A model generated the notes under the pieces. The model searched no databases, was not told the origin of the DNA, and saw nothing but the letters and a program-made list of their open reading frames with translations. From an uncultured Pelagibacteraceae bacterium (lineage in GTDB: Bacteria; Pseudomonadota; Alphaproteobacteria; Pelagibacterales; Pelagibacteraceae): a DNA stretch of 64,000 nt. A program made the position numbers and the translations under genes. The stretch is taken from assembly GCA_902591185.1 (NCBI GenBank), contig CACIZU010000001.1, positions 112,580 to 176,579 of the forward strand, in the 5' to 3' direction. Each line of letters starts with the position of its first letter. Positions within the stretch are counted from its first letter, which is position 1. Below, one piece after another: positions 43,673 to 53,640 of this stretch.

Positions 43673-44330
43673 ATCCAGCTCCTCTTATGGTTTGTAAAAA
43701 TTTAGGATTCTTAGGATCAATTTCAATTTTTTTTCTTAATCGAGTTATGATCACATCAATTGATCTTTCTTTATCTAAATCTATTAATCGACCTATATTC
43801 TCTCTTGAGAATGTTTTGCCAGGGCTATTAATCATTTTTTCCAGTATTGTCTTTTCAGTATTATTGATCTTAAATTCTTTATTATTTTTAATAATTAAAA
43901 GTTTGTTTAAATCAATTTTTACATTTGCAAATTCTATAATTCTTATTTGTTCAGTTTTAATAGTCTTATTTAAAATATTTTTTATTCTTAGAATAAGTTC
44001 TTTTGGCTCAAATGGTTTAGCTAAATAATCATCAGCCCCAATTTCAAGTCCTTCAACTCTTTCATTTGCTTCACCTTTAGCAGTTAAAAGGATAATAGGT
44101 GTATTTAATTTTTTTTTATGATCTTGAATAAATTCTAAACCATTTTTGCCTGGCATCATGATGTCTAAAACTATTAAATCAAATTCTATAATTTTGATTT
44201 TTTTAGAAGCACTTTCCGCACTATCTGCAGTTGTAACTAAAAAGTTATTTTCATTTAAATACTTCTTAACCAAAGATCTAATTCCATCATCATCATCAAC
44301 AACTAGGATATGTGCAATAAATTTATCCAT
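43653..44330 (-). CDS. OmpR-family response regulator
   Basis: The 225-residue regulator has a receiver domain with the acidic pair in VVDDDDGI, the phosphoacceptor Asp in DLIVLDIMMPG, the Thr in LLTAKGE and Lys in DYLAKPFEP. A winged-helix DNA-binding domain follows, with KTFSRENIGRLIDLDKERSIDVIITRLRKKIE and GAGYVLW at the end. It lies between a MarR-type gene (8-base overlap upstream) and the EnvZ-like kinase (20-base overlap downstream), its probable phosphodonor. Confidence 0.94.
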   Translation of the reverse strand: MDKFIAHILVVDDDDGIRSLVKKYLNENNFLVTTADSAESASKKIKIIEFDLIVLDIMMPGKNGLEFIQDHKKKLNTPIILLTAKGEANERVEGLEIGADDYLAKPFEPKELILRIKNILNKTIKTEQIRIIEFANVKIDLNKLLIIKNNKEFKINNTEKTILEKMINSPGKTFSRENIGRLIDLDKERSIDVIITRLRKKIEIDPKNPKFLQTIRGAGYVLWIE

Positions 44331-44760
44331 TTATAATTTTTTTTAACACGTTATCAAAATTAATTACCTCTTCTGAGCTTGAGTTAAGTAATGCATTAAA
44401 AATTCTTTTCTTTTGTAGATCAAAAATTTCATTAAATATTTTTTGTCCTTTTTCATTTAAGAAAACATGTTTAATTCTTGTATCTTGATTGTCTTTTTTA
44501 AACTTTATCAATTCTAATTTAATTAAATCTTTTAGCACTCTATTTAAGCTTTGTTTTGTTACTTTTAGTCGTTTTAAAAGCTGTGAAATTGAAATGCCTT
44601 GGTACATTGACAATAAATGAATAACTTTATGATGTGCTAAGCCAATGGAATATTTATTTAATACTCTCTTTGAATCTGAAAATGTTTCTCTATAACTAAC
44701 AAACAATTTTTCAATTAAATCTTTTAACTGATCATCTTTTAAATATAAAAGTTCTTTCAT
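44323..44760 (-). CDS. MarR-family transcriptional regulator
   Basis: The 145-residue protein has a MarR-type winged helix: GLAHHKVIHLLSMYQGISISQLLKRLKVTKQSLNRVLKDL (helix-turn-helix near 45-85) and the wing KDNQDTRIKHVFLNEKGQKIF. It is the first gene of a three-gene operon with the OmpR-like and EnvZ-like genes and overlaps the former by 8 bases. It diverges from ilvE with 71 bases between starts, the region in which it may bind. Having a MarR repressor lead a two-component operon is uncommon. Confidence 0.9.
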   Translation of the reverse strand: MKELLYLKDDQLKDLIEKLFVSYRETFSDSKRVLNKYSIGLAHHKVIHLLSMYQGISISQLLKRLKVTKQSLNRVLKDLIKLELIKFKKDNQDTRIKHVFLNEKGQKIFNEIFDLQKKRIFNALLNSSSEEVINFDNVLKKIING

Positions 44761-44769
44761 TATAGGTAA

Positions 44770-44804
44770 GTTATATTGACATATTACAGATACAAAGATA
44801 TTTT
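44770..44804 (+). promoter_or_regulatory. Possible ilvE promoter and MarR-type operator
   Basis: TTGACA at 44776-44781 is a perfect -35 box; TATTTT at 44799-44804 lies 17 bases further on and is a weaker -10 (a perfect TATAAT at 44810-44815 has a poor spacing of 28). An imperfect inverted repeat, AGTTATAT and ATATTACA around TGAC, covers 44770-44789 and overlaps the -35 box, a plausible site for the divergent MarR protein. AT-rich DNA gives many chance matches. Confidence 0.3.
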
Positions 44805-44831
44805 TCAGTTATAATTTAAAAAATTTCATAA

Positions 44832-45713
44832 ATGATACCCTACGATAAAAGATCTGGAAAAATATGGTACAATGACGAATTAGTCGATTGGGCTGACGTT
44901 AAACTTCATGTTTTAAGCCATGGTTTGCATTATGCAAGCTGCGTGTTTGAAGGAGAAAGAGTTTATGAAGGTTCAATATTTAAACTAGAAGAACATACTT
45001 CTAGATTTTTTCATTCAGCTAGAAGAATGGGTTTTGAAATTCCTTATACTGAGGAGCAGATTAATATTGCATCAAATAAAATTATTTCAACACAGAAGGT
45101 TGAAAATGGATATGTAAGACCAGTTGCTTGGAGAGGAAGTGAGATGATGGCGATTTCGGCTCAACGAACAAAAATTCATGTAGCTATAGCAGCTTGGGAA
45201 TGGGGATCTTATTTCGATCCAAAACTTAAAGTAGAAGGAATTAAATTAAATATTTCAAACTGGCGAAGACCAGCACCAAACACAATACCTTGGGATACAA
45301 AGGCTTCAGGTCTTTACATGATCTGTACTTTATCAAAACATGAAGCAGAAAAACAAGGTTACTCGGATTCATTAATGCTTGATCACGAGGGAAATATTGC
45401 TGAGGCAACAGGTGCGAATATTTTCTTTAAGGATAAAAATGGAGAAATACATACTCCAACTCCAGACTCGTTTTTAGATGGAATTACAAGAAGAACTGTT
45501 ATTGGAATTGCTAAAACTAAAAATATTAAAGTGCATGAAAGAAAAATCAATCCTTCAGAACTATCTAATTTTGTTGGATGTTTTTTAACAGGTACTGCTG
45601 CTGAAGTTACACCTGTTTCTTGTATTGCTGAAAATCAGTATAAAGTTTGTGAAACTATAATTGATTTAAATAAAAGTTATCAAGCTTTAGTTAGAAAGAA
45701 AAAAGCAGCTTAA
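44832..45713 (+). CDS. ilvE: Branched-chain amino acid aminotransferase
   Basis: This class IV PLP aminotransferase makes and breaks down leucine, isoleucine and valine. The 293-residue protein has the HYASCVFEGERVYEGSIF substrate-pocket segment, the PLP-lysine in PWDTKASGLYMICTLSKHEA, the EATGANIFF segment near the cofactor, and FLTGTAAEVTPV near the C-terminus. These fit IlvE rather than D-amino acid aminotransferase. It is divergent from the MarR-family gene, and its stop interlocks with the pgsA stop at a shared TTAA. Confidence 0.93.
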   Translation: MIPYDKRSGKIWYNDELVDWADVKLHVLSHGLHYASCVFEGERVYEGSIFKLEEHTSRFFHSARRMGFEIPYTEEQINIASNKIISTQKVENGYVRPVAWRGSEMMAISAQRTKIHVAIAAWEWGSYFDPKLKVEGIKLNISNWRRPAPNTIPWDTKASGLYMICTLSKHEAEKQGYSDSLMLDHEGNIAEATGANIFFKDKNGEIHTPTPDSFLDGITRRTVIGIAKTKNIKVHERKINPSELSNFVGCFLTGTAAEVTPVSCIAENQYKVCETIIDLNKSYQALVRKKKAA

Positions 45714-46294
45714 TCTTTATTATCTTCAGATATTGCGTGGTCAATTCCTTTACGCATATAATCATAGCCTGTAAAAAGAGTTAAAAATGCTGACAGCCAA
45801 AGTAGAATAATTCCAATTGTTTGAGCATTATAATCTTGAAAATTTATAATTTTATTTCCTGTTTCTCCTGAAAGTAGAAATGCTATTGATATCATTTGCA
45901 AAACAGTTTTTAGTTTAGCAAGATTTGATACTGGAAGTTTAATTTTTCCTTTAGCTAAAAATTCTCTTAATCCTGAAATTAAAATCTCACGAGTTAGAAT
46001 TATAATTGCAGCAATAACTTCATAGTGTCTAATAGTTCCATCCATTACTAATAAGATAAGTGCAGTTGCAACTATAATCTTATCTGCTATTGGATCTAAT
46101 AATTCACCTAATTTAGACTCTTCACCAAGCATTCTGGCTAACATTCCATCTAAGAAGTCAGTGAATGAAGCGACAATAAATAATATTAGCGCTGTTAAAT
46201 CACCATAAAATCCGGGAAGATAAAATGCTAAAACAAAAAAGGGGACAATGATTATTCGTCCAATGGTCAAAATATTTGGAATTTTTTTAAGCAT
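45710..46294 (-). CDS. pgsA: CDP-diacylglycerol-glycerol-3-phosphate 3-phosphatidyltransferase
   Basis: PgsA makes phosphatidylglycerol phosphate, the committed step for PG and cardiolipin. The 194-residue membrane protein begins PNILTIGRI and has the CDP-alcohol phosphotransferase motif D-G-x2-A-R-x8-G-x3-D-x3-D, visible as TDFLDGMLARMLGEESKLGELLDPIADK. Five or so hydrophobic helices complete it. It lies 2 bases after uvrC, the usual alphaproteobacterial pairing. Confidence 0.95.
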   Translation of the reverse strand: MLKKIPNILTIGRIIIVPFFVLAFYLPGFYGDLTALILFIVASFTDFLDGMLARMLGEESKLGELLDPIADKIIVATALILLVMDGTIRHYEVIAAIIILTREILISGLREFLAKGKIKLPVSNLAKLKTVLQMISIAFLLSGETGNKIINFQDYNAQTIGIILLWLSAFLTLFTGYDYMRKGIDHAISEDNKD

Positions 46295-46296
46295 AA

Positions 46297-48132
46297 TTAT
46301 TCGTGGAAAAAATTATATATCTTTTTTGCAACTTTTTCCTCAACACCTTTTACAGATTTTATTTCATCAAAACTAGCAGACTCAACAGCTCTAGCTGATC
46401 CAAAATGGTTTAATATGGCTCTTTTTCTCATCGTACCAATTCCTTCAATTTGGTCTAATAAAGATTTTTTAATTCCCTTTGCACGTTTTGCTCTATGAGT
46501 TGTGATTGCAAATCTATGAGCTTCATCTCTAAGTCTTTGCATTAAAAACAAAGCTGGATCATTTTTCTCAAATTTGAATGATTTTCCCTCGTAAAAAAAG
46601 GTTTCATTTCCACTATTTCTAAATTTACCTTTTGCAATTGCAATTATTGGCAAATCGTGTAATCCAAATTTATTTAGAACTTCTTTAGCTGAGGAATATT
46701 GTCCCTTACCACCATCAATTAATATTAAATCTGGCAATGTTAGGTAGTTTCCTTTTTCAAGCATAGCTCTTTTAAATCTTCTTGTTAAAACTTCTTTCAT
46801 CATTGCAAAATCATCTTGCTCAGTCCCTTTGGTTTTAATATCAAATTTTCGGTATCTTTTTTTTATAAAACCTTCTTCACCATATGTAATTAAAGCGCCA
46901 ACGCTATTTGAGCCTGAGATATGACTGTTATCGTAAACTTCAATTAGATTAATTTCTGAAGTTAAATTAAATTTAGAGTTAATTCTATCTAGTAACTCCC
47001 TGTTATTTTGACTTTCATAAAGTTTTCTTGTTAAGCTATCTTTTGCATTTTTTATAGCTTGATTAATTACTTTTAGTTTAGATCCTTTTTTTGCCACAGA
47101 AATTGCAATTTTTTTATTTTCTTTTTTAGATAGTGTTTTTTCTATCAAATTTTTTTCTTTAATAACTTCACTCAATATAATTAATTTTGGCACACTTTTA
47201 TTTTCATAAAACTGTGAAACAAAAGAATTAAGTATCTCTTGTAAATTTTCATCAGGATCATGTTTTGGAAAAAAAGCTTGATTGCCCCAATTTTGTTTAG
47301 ATCTGTAAAAAAAAACTTGAATACAAGTTTTTCCTGACTCTTTATATCCTGCAATAACATCTGCTTCTATTAAGTTTGCTTCATTAATTTTAAGTGATGA
47401 CTGAATTATATTTAGTGACTTAATTTTATCTCTTAGAATTGCAGCTTTTTCAAAATCAAGTTCATTACTTGCATTCTCCATTTGAATAGAGAAGCTTTTT
47501 TGAATTTTTCTATATTTACCACTTGAAAGAAATTCATCAGCAGCTTCTACTAATTTTGCATAATCTTCTTTACTAATTTTGCCACCACATGGACCAGCAC
47601 AACGTTTAAGATAATAATTGAAACAGGTTTTGTTTGCCGAAGCAACTTGTTGGTCAGTACAAGATCGAAGTAAAAATATTTTTTGAAGAGTTTTAATAGC
47701 ACTATTTACAGCCATTGCACTTGCAAATGGCCCATAGTAGCGACCAGATTTACTTTTTTTTCCACGATGTTTTTCAATACGTGGAAATTCATGGTCTGAT
47801 AAGAAAATATATGGAAAAGATTTATCATCTTTAAGTAAAATATTAAATTTTGGTTTATATTTTTTTATTAAATTTGCTTCTAACAACAAAGCTTCACTTT
47901 CATTTACAGTAGACGTAACTTCGATCTTAAAAGTTTGTGAAAGCATTCTTTCAGTTCTAATGATGTGATTTTTTTCAGATACATAACTTTTCAATCTATT
48001 TGGAAGGTTTTTGGCCTTACCAACATACAAGATATCTCCTTTATAATTTAACATCCTATAAATCCCGGGAAGTTTTGGAATTAACGGGAGTTCTTTTTTG
48101 ATTACTTCTTTTCCAAGATCAGAGCTTTTCAT
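46297..48132 (-). CDS. uvrC: Excinuclease ABC subunit C
   Basis: UvrC makes both incisions in nucleotide excision repair. The protein has the GIY-YIG nuclease domain ([26 protein letters not shown]), the UvrB-binding helix ([17 protein letters not shown]), the RNase H-like nuclease core with [16 protein letters not shown] and [10 protein letters not shown], and a C-terminal helix-hairpin-helix pair ([18 protein letters not shown]). The frame is open to a TTG at 48162, but I start at ATG 48132 (611 residues), which cuts the overlap with folB from 44 to 14 bases. Confidence 0.96.
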   Translation of the reverse strand: MKSSDLGKEVIKKELPLIPKLPGIYRMLNYKGDILYVGKAKNLPNRLKSYVSEKNHIIRTERMLSQTFKIEVTSTVNESEALLLEANLIKKYKPKFNILLKDDKSFPYIFLSDHEFPRIEKHRGKKSKSGRYYGPFASAMAVNSAIKTLQKIFLLRSCTDQQVASANKTCFNYYLKRCAGPCGGKISKEDYAKLVEAADEFLSSGKYRKIQKSFSIQMENASNELDFEKAAILRDKIKSLNIIQSSLKINEANLIEADVIAGYKESGKTCIQVFFYRSKQNWGNQAFFPKHDPDENLQEILNSFVSQFYENKSVPKLIILSEVIKEKNLIEKTLSKKENKKIAISVAKKGSKLKVINQAIKNAKDSLTRKLYESQNNRELLDRINSKFNLTSEINLIEVYDNSHISGSNSVGALITYGEEGFIKKRYRKFDIKTKGTEQDDFAMMKEVLTRRFKRAMLEKGNYLTLPDLILIDGGKGQYSSAKEVLNKFGLHDLPIIAIAKGKFRNSGNETFFYEGKSFKFEKNDPALFLMQRLRDEAHRFAITTHRAKRAKGIKKSLLDQIEGIGTMRKRAILNHFGSARAVESASFDEIKSVKGVEEKVAKKIYNFFHE

Positions 48133-48544
48133 GACTTCTTTTTTTGGTAATTTGAATACCAACAGACGTACATTCTTTTAGAATTTCGAGTTTTTCTATT
48201 TTAAGCATTATTTTGCCAATTCTTTTATCTTTAAATAGGATATCAAAAACATCTTCAGCAAGTGTTTCTAAAAAATTATAATGTTTATTTTTGGTTAATT
48301 TTTCAATTAATTTTACTACTTGCGCATAATTTACGATAGATTTTATGTCTTTATCGCTGGTTGGTTTTTTATCTTCATAATCAATCTCTAAACTAAATTT
48401 TACTTTTTGAGGTTTTTCTTTTTCAAAGTCGTAATAACCTAATTTTAAATTTAAAGTTAATTCTTTAATAAGAATTTTCTTTTCGTAATTAAATAGGCTT
48501 TTATTTTTATCTATCTTAATTACTTTAAAGTTATTTTTTTTCAT
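48119..48544 (-). CDS. folB: Dihydroneopterin aldolase-like protein
   Basis: FolB cleaves dihydroneopterin in folate synthesis. The 141-residue protein has [32 protein letters not shown], in which the substrate Glu and following pattern are typical, then [39 protein letters not shown] (Y-x-x-V region and the L-E-T-L-A pocket). It carries about 20 extra residues at the N-terminus compared with common FolB. It overlaps the upstream SDR gene by 4 bases and the downstream uvrC by 14. Confidence 0.85.
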   Translation of the reverse strand: MKKNNFKVIKIDKNKSLFNYEKKILIKELTLNLKLGYYDFEKEKPQKVKFSLEIDYEDKKPTSDKDIKSIVNYAQVVKLIEKLTKNKHYNFLETLAEDVFDILFKDKRIGKIMLKIEKLEILKECTSVGIQITKKRSHEKL

Positions 48545-49296
48545 TCTTTTCCACTCATTATATCTGGTGTTTGCCAGTTTAAATTTTGACCACTATCAAT
48601 AGCTAAAACTTGTCCAGTAATAGAGCTGTTTTTAATAAAGAAGTCAACTGCATTGCAAATTTCATTTACATCAACTTGTTTCTTTAAAGGTGTAGCTAAA
48701 TATTGTTTTTTGAAGTGTTTTTCAGATTGTCTTTTATTTTTTATTGTTGGTCCAGGAGCTATACCATTTACTCTTATATTTGGCGCCATACTCATGGCTG
48801 AAGTTTTAGTTAAAGTATAAAGACCAGTTTTGCTTATTGTATAAGAAAAGAAGTAAGGAGTAAGTTTAAATACTCTTTGATCAATTATATTAATAATGTT
48901 GTTATTTTTACCTCTAATATTTTTAGAAAATTCTTTGGATAGTAGAGCAGGCGTTCTTAGATTTGTCCTTAAGTGTCTCCCCCAACTATCGGTAGTAAAG
49001 TTATCTAATTTATCATTTTCAAAAAGAGAGGCATTATTAATCAAACAGTCAAAATATTTTAATTTTGATTTTGCAAATTTAACTATTTTATTTACATCTG
49101 CTTCTTTGCTTAAATCTCCTTTAATTAGATAGATTTTAGTGCCATTTTTTTCTAATTTTTTTTTTAAACTCTCAGCTGTAGATTTTGACTTGTAATAATG
49201 GATTAATATTTCTTTATTAGGGCCCGACAATTTCTTTGCTATAGCAGCACCTATTCTTGTTGCTCCACCAGTAATAATTATTTTATTTGCTTCCAT
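48541..49296 (-). CDS. Short-chain dehydrogenase, pteridine-reductase-like (FolM-type)
   Basis: The 251-residue SDR has the nucleotide loop [15 protein letters not shown], where the Arg after the glycines suits NADPH, the NNAS segment, and the catalytic Tyr-Lys in [11 protein letters not shown]. Where classical SDRs have Ser, this protein has Asp in NIIDQRV, as in pteridine reductases (Asp-Tyr-Lys). That and its place directly before folB suggest dihydromonapterin/dihydrofolate reduction. It overlaps uvrB by 19 bases at its start and folB by 4 bases at its end. Confidence 0.82.
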   Translation of the reverse strand: MEANKIIITGGATRIGAAIAKKLSGPNKEILIHYYKSKSTAESLKKKLEKNGTKIYLIKGDLSKEADVNKIVKFAKSKLKYFDCLINNASLFENDKLDNFTTDSWGRHLRTNLRTPALLSKEFSKNIRGKNNNIINIIDQRVFKLTPYFFSYTISKTGLYTLTKTSAMSMAPNIRVNGIAPGPTIKNKRQSEKHFKKQYLATPLKKQVDVNEICNAVDFFIKNSSITGQVLAIDSGQNLNWQTPDIMSGKE

Positions 49297-51449
49297 TTTT
49301 TCCTACCTTTTTGTGCTCTTGTGCCCGGTAGACCCATAGTTGATCTGCCTTTTGGATAAATTTTATTATTTGTACTATATTTTTTTACTTTAGGGTTTAA
49401 AGTAATTTCTAATTCAGAAGCTTCTAGTTTTCTTATTTCGTCTCTAATTTTAGCTGCTTCCTCAAATTCAAGATTAGTAGCAGCCTCTTTCATTCTTTTG
49501 TTGAGTACTTTTAGGTGTTTTTTAAGATTACCGCCAATATTTTCATTAGTTCCAACTTTTACATAATCTTTTTCATAAACACTTTCTAATATGTCTCCAA
49601 TTTCTTTTTTAATAGTCTTTGCATCAATTTTGTTTTTTTTGTTATAGGCAACTTGAATAGTTCGTCTTCTATCTGTTTCTTTGATTGCGTTTTTAATACT
49701 TTTTGTTTCTTTATCAGCATAAAGAACAACCTTTCCATCTAGATTTCTGGCCGCTCTTCCAATTGTTTGGATTAAAGAAGTTTCAGATCTTAAAAAACCT
49801 TCTTTGTCAGCATCTAAAATCCCAACTAATGCACATTCGGGTATATCAAGTCCTTCTCTTAATAGGTTAATACCAACCAATACATCAAATACACCAAGTC
49901 TTAGATCTCTCATGATCTCAATTCGTTCTAAGGTGTCTATATCTGAGTGCATGTATCTAACTTTAATACCATTTTCATGAAGGTATTCTGTTAAATCTTC
50001 TGCCATTTTTTTAGTTAAAGTGGTAACAAGTACTCTGTAATTTTTATCAATTACATTTTTACATTCATGCATTAAATCATCTACTTGATTTTTAGCTGGT
50101 CTTATTTCAACTGGAGGGTCAATTAAACCAGTTGGTCTAATAACTTGTTCTACAAATTTATTTTTTGTTTGTTTTAATTCCCAAGGTCCGGGTGTTGCTG
50201 ATACAAAAACTGTTTGGGTTCTCATGGCATCCCATTCTTCAAATTTAAGTGGTCGGTTATCCATACAAGAAGGTAATCTAAAACCATACTCAGCAAGATT
50301 ACTTTTTCTGGATCTATCACCTTTATACATCCCGTTTAATTGAGGAACTGTTACGTGACATTCATCAACAAAAATAAGAGTATTATCTGGAAAATATTCA
50401 AATAGAGTAGGTGGTGGTTCTCCAGGTTTTCTACCAGATAAAAATCTTGAATAGTTCTCAATTCCAGAGCAAGAACCTGTGGCCTCAATCATTTCCAAAT
50501 CAAATTTAGTTCTTTCTTCTAATCTTTGTGCTTCAAGTAATTTATTTTGCTCTTTAAATTTTTTTAAAGTAACTTCTAATTCTCTTTTAATTTTAATTAT
50601 TGCTTGTTCGATTGTAGGTTTTGGTGTGATGTAGTGACTATTTGCATAAACTTTGATTACATTAAGTTCATTAGCCAAATCACCAGTTAGTGGATCAAAC
50701 TCTTCTATTTTTTCTAATTTATCTCCAAATAAACTCAACCTCCAAGCACGATCCTCTAAGTGTGAAGGAAAAATTTCAAGATATTCTCCTCTAGCTCTAA
50801 AGGTTCCTCTATAAAAATTTTGATCATTTCTTTTGTATTGAAGTGCTACTAAAGATTTTATTAATTCTTCTCTATTATAATCGTAACCAGTTTTTAAACT
50901 TAAGGTCATTTTGCTATAAGCTTCAACTGAACCTAGTCCATAAATACAAGAAACACTGGATACAATAACTACATCGTCTCTTTCTAATAATGATCTTGTT
51001 GCTGAGTGACGCATCCGGTCAATTTGTTCGTTAATTGATGCCTCTTTTTCAATATAAGTGTCTGAGCGTGGAACATAAGCTTCCGGAGTGTAATAATCAT
51101 AGTAAGATACAAAATATTCGACAGCATTGTCTGGGAAAAAAGATTTCATTTCACCATATAGCTGTGCTGCTAAAGTTTTATTAGGTGCAAGAATTAAAGC
51201 TGGTCTGTTAGTTTTTTCGATAACCTTAGCCATTGTAAAAGTTTTACCAGATCCAGTAACACCAAGTAAAACTTGACTAAGTTGATCCTTGTTTGCACCA
51301 TTAACTAATTGTTTAATTGCTTGAGGTTGGTCGCCCGCAGGTTTAAAATCAGTTTTCATTTGAAATTTTTTTCCACCCTCAAGTTTTGGGCTAATCTCAG
51401 GGTTTTTATTTTGAATTTCAGTAATTAAATCTTGATATGTATTCTGCAT
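49278..51449 (-). CDS. uvrB: Excinuclease ABC subunit B
   Basis: UvrB is the damage-verifying helicase of nucleotide excision repair. The 723-residue protein has Walker [16 protein letters not shown] near 63-77, the damage-gripping beta-hairpin [26 protein letters not shown], the DEAD-like box FVDECHV, helicase motif V/VI segments ([22 protein letters not shown]) and the C-terminal UvrC-binding helix ([18 protein letters not shown]). Length is somewhat above the E. coli form because of a basic tail. It begins the minus-strand block uvrB-SDR-folB-uvrC-pgsA and diverges from the aminotransferase gene with 35 bases between starts. Confidence 0.97.
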   Translation of the reverse strand: MQNTYQDLITEIQNKNPEISPKLEGGKKFQMKTDFKPAGDQPQAIKQLVNGANKDQLSQVLLGVTGSGKTFTMAKVIEKTNRPALILAPNKTLAAQLYGEMKSFFPDNAVEYFVSYYDYYTPEAYVPRSDTYIEKEASINEQIDRMRHSATRSLLERDDVVIVSSVSCIYGLGSVEAYSKMTLSLKTGYDYNREELIKSLVALQYKRNDQNFYRGTFRARGEYLEIFPSHLEDRAWRLSLFGDKLEKIEEFDPLTGDLANELNVIKVYANSHYITPKPTIEQAIIKIKRELEVTLKKFKEQNKLLEAQRLEERTKFDLEMIEATGSCSGIENYSRFLSGRKPGEPPPTLFEYFPDNTLIFVDECHVTVPQLNGMYKGDRSRKSNLAEYGFRLPSCMDNRPLKFEEWDAMRTQTVFVSATPGPWELKQTKNKFVEQVIRPTGLIDPPVEIRPAKNQVDDLMHECKNVIDKNYRVLVTTLTKKMAEDLTEYLHENGIKVRYMHSDIDTLERIEIMRDLRLGVFDVLVGINLLREGLDIPECALVGILDADKEGFLRSETSLIQTIGRAARNLDGKVVLYADKETKSIKNAIKETDRRRTIQVAYNKKNKIDAKTIKKEIGDILESVYEKDYVKVGTNENIGGNLKKHLKVLNKRMKEAATNLEFEEAAKIRDEIRKLEASELEITLNPKVKKYSTNNKIYPKGRSTMGLPGTRAQKGRKKWKQIK

Positions 51450-51484
51450 TATTTATAAAACTAGTAGATTAATTTTATATTTCA

Positions 51485-52672
51485 ATGAGCATAATATCAG
51501 ACAGTTTAAAAAGAATTAAACCATCTCCAACAATTGCTGTTACTCAAAAAGCTAGAGAATTAAGAGCTGCTGGCAAGGATGTAATAGGATTAGGTGCTGG
51601 TGAACCAGATTTTGATACTCCCAGCAATATTAAAAACGCAGCGATAAAAGCTATTAGAAGCGGTGATACAAAATATACTGCTGTTGATGGAACTCCAGCC
51701 TTAAAAAATGCAATAATAAAAAAATTTAAAAAAGAAAATAATTTAAAATATTCTGCAGAAGAAATAACGGTTGGAACTGGTGGTAAACAAGTTCTTTATA
51801 ATGCTTTTATGGCAACCTTGAATAGGGGTGATGAGGTAATTATTCCAGCACCTTTTTGGGTTTCTTATCCGGATATGGTTTTGTTAGCAGGAGGTAAACC
51901 AAAAATTGTAAAATGTAGTGAGGCTGAGAATTTTAAAATAACTCCAAATAAATTAAGAAAAGCTATTTCTAAAAAAACAAAATGGTTAATACTAAATTCG
52001 CCTTCAAACCCTACAGGTGCAAGCTATACTAAAGCTGAGATAATTAAGCTTTCTAAAGTATTAGCTAAGCACAAAAGAATTCATGTTTTAAGTGATGATA
52101 TTTATGAACATATTACTTATGATAAATCTAAATATTTTACTACTGCTCAAATTTCTAATCTGAAAAATAGAACTCTTACTATGAATGGTGTTAGCAAATC
52201 TTATGCCATGACAGGATGGAGAATAGGTTATGCAGGAGGTCCCAAAGAAATTATTAAAGCAATTCGTAAAGTTCAATCACAATCAACATCAAATCCTTCT
52301 TCCGTAAGTCAGGCTGCAGCAGTTGAGGCTCTAAATGGAACTCAGAAATTCATAAAAACAAGATCTAAAGAATTTAAAAAAAGGAGAAATTTTGTAGTTA
52401 GTAGCTTAAACAAAATTAAAGGTATAAACTGTTTAACGCCCAATGGAGCTTTTTATGTTTTTCCTAGTTGCAAAAATTTATTAGGAAAAAAGACTAAGCT
52501 AAAAACAGATTCTGAGTTTGTTGAAAAACTACTAGAAAAAGCAAATGTAGCTGTCGTGCAAGGATCTGCATTTGGTTTGCCTGGTCATTTTAGAATTTCT
52601 TATGCTACATCGATGAAAAAATTAAAAGTAGCAATGGTGAGAATAAAATCTTTCTGTGAAAACTTGAACTAA
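51485..52672 (+). CDS. Aspartate-type aminotransferase (class I PLP)
   Basis: The 395-residue PLP enzyme has ARELRAAGKDVIGLGAGEPDFDTP at the N-terminus, TVGTGGKQVLYNAF near 97-110, NSPSNPTG at 170-177, the PLP-lysine in NGVSKSYAMTGWRIGY and the substrate-carboxylate Arg in FRISYATS. This is the class Ib aspartate aminotransferase pattern common in alphaproteobacteria (some also act on prephenate). It probably supplies aspartate for the threonine and pyrimidine genes in this window. Its stop interlocks with the trxB stop (CTAA). Confidence 0.92.
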   Translation: MSIISDSLKRIKPSPTIAVTQKARELRAAGKDVIGLGAGEPDFDTPSNIKNAAIKAIRSGDTKYTAVDGTPALKNAIIKKFKKENNLKYSAEEITVGTGGKQVLYNAFMATLNRGDEVIIPAPFWVSYPDMVLLAGGKPKIVKCSEAENFKITPNKLRKAISKKTKWLILNSPSNPTGASYTKAEIIKLSKVLAKHKRIHVLSDDIYEHITYDKSKYFTTAQISNLKNRTLTMNGVSKSYAMTGWRIGYAGGPKEIIKAIRKVQSQSTSNPSSVSQAAAVEALNGTQKFIKTRSKEFKKRRNFVVSSLNKIKGINCLTPNGAFYVFPSCKNLLGKKTKLKTDSEFVEKLLEKANVAVVQGSAFGLPGHFRISYATSMKKLKVAMVRIKSFCENLN

Positions 52673-53619
52673 TTTTTAGAGGATAAATATTTTTCTGCTT
52701 CAAGTGCAGACATGCACCCCATTCCGGCAGCAGTAACAGCCTGTCTGAATATTTTATCCTTTACATCTCCAGCAGCAAAAACTCCTGGTATGTTTGTTTC
52801 AGTTGAGTCTGGTTTAGTTATCAAATAGCCTTCTTTATCCATATTTAATTGATCTTTGAATAATTGTGTTGCAGGATCGTGACCAATAGCAATAAAAATA
52901 CCATCAATCTTTAATTCTTCAATATTATTGGTTTTTACATTTCTAATTTTTAGCCCTTTTACATTTTTAGGTTTTTCATCACCAATTACTTCTTCAACAA
53001 CACTATCCCAAATAATTTCAATTTTTTTATTTTCCATTAATTTTTTTTGAAGTAATTTTTCCGCTCTTAATTCATCTCTTCTATGAATTAATTGTACTTT
53101 TGACGCAAATTTTGTAAGAAAAATTGCTTCTTCAACCGCAGCATTTCCTCCACCCACAACTGCTACCGTTTTTTCTTTAAAGAAAAATCCATCACATGTT
53201 GCACAAGCTGAAACTCCAAATCCTCTAAACTTTTGTTCAGAATCAATATTTAACCATCTTGCCTGAGCTCCAGTTGAAATTATAATTGAGTCTGCTGTAT
53301 ATTTTTGACCACCATCTCCAACCACCTCAAATGGTTTAGATTTTAAATTTACTGAAGCAATATGATCTTCAATCATTTCTGTTCCAACAGCTTTTGCTTG
53401 CTCTTTCATCTGCTCCATTAGCCAAGGTCCTTGAATTACTTCAGCAAAACCAGGAAAATTTTCAACATCAGTAGTAGTAGTTAGTTGTCCACCAGGTTCT
53501 ATTCCATGAACTAAAATAGGTTTTAGCATTGCTCTTGCGGCATAAACAGCAGCAGTGTACCCAGCGGGACCGGACCCAATTATTAACACTTTTGTGTGTT
53601 TAGTTGGATTTTGACTCAT
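52669..53619 (-). CDS. trxB: Thioredoxin-disulfide reductase
   Basis: TrxB uses NADPH to reduce thioredoxin. The 316-residue flavoprotein has the FAD motif IIGSGPAGYTAAVYAARA (13-30), the redox motif CATCDGFFF, the NADPH motif VVGGGNAAVEEA and the C-terminal AAGDVKDKIFRQAVTAAGMGCMSALEAEKY. All residues are in place. It is divergent from the ELM1-family gene with 21 bases between the start codons, so at least one promoter overlaps coding sequence. Confidence 0.97.
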   Translation of the reverse strand: MSQNPTKHTKVLIIGSGPAGYTAAVYAARAMLKPILVHGIEPGGQLTTTTDVENFPGFAEVIQGPWLMEQMKEQAKAVGTEMIEDHIASVNLKSKPFEVVGDGGQKYTADSIIISTGAQARWLNIDSEQKFRGFGVSACATCDGFFFKEKTVAVVGGGNAAVEEAIFLTKFASKVQLIHRRDELRAEKLLQKKLMENKKIEIIWDSVVEEVIGDEKPKNVKGLKIRNVKTNNIEELKIDGIFIAIGHDPATQLFKDQLNMDKEGYLITKPDSTETNIPGVFAAGDVKDKIFRQAVTAAGMGCMSALEAEKYLSSKN

Positions 53620-53640
53620 ATCAAAGCTATATAATGATTA

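Noticed and set aside
48133-48162. Upstream TTG start for uvrC
   Set aside because: It would lengthen the overlap with folB to 44 bases, while an ATG at 48132 gives a normal protein.
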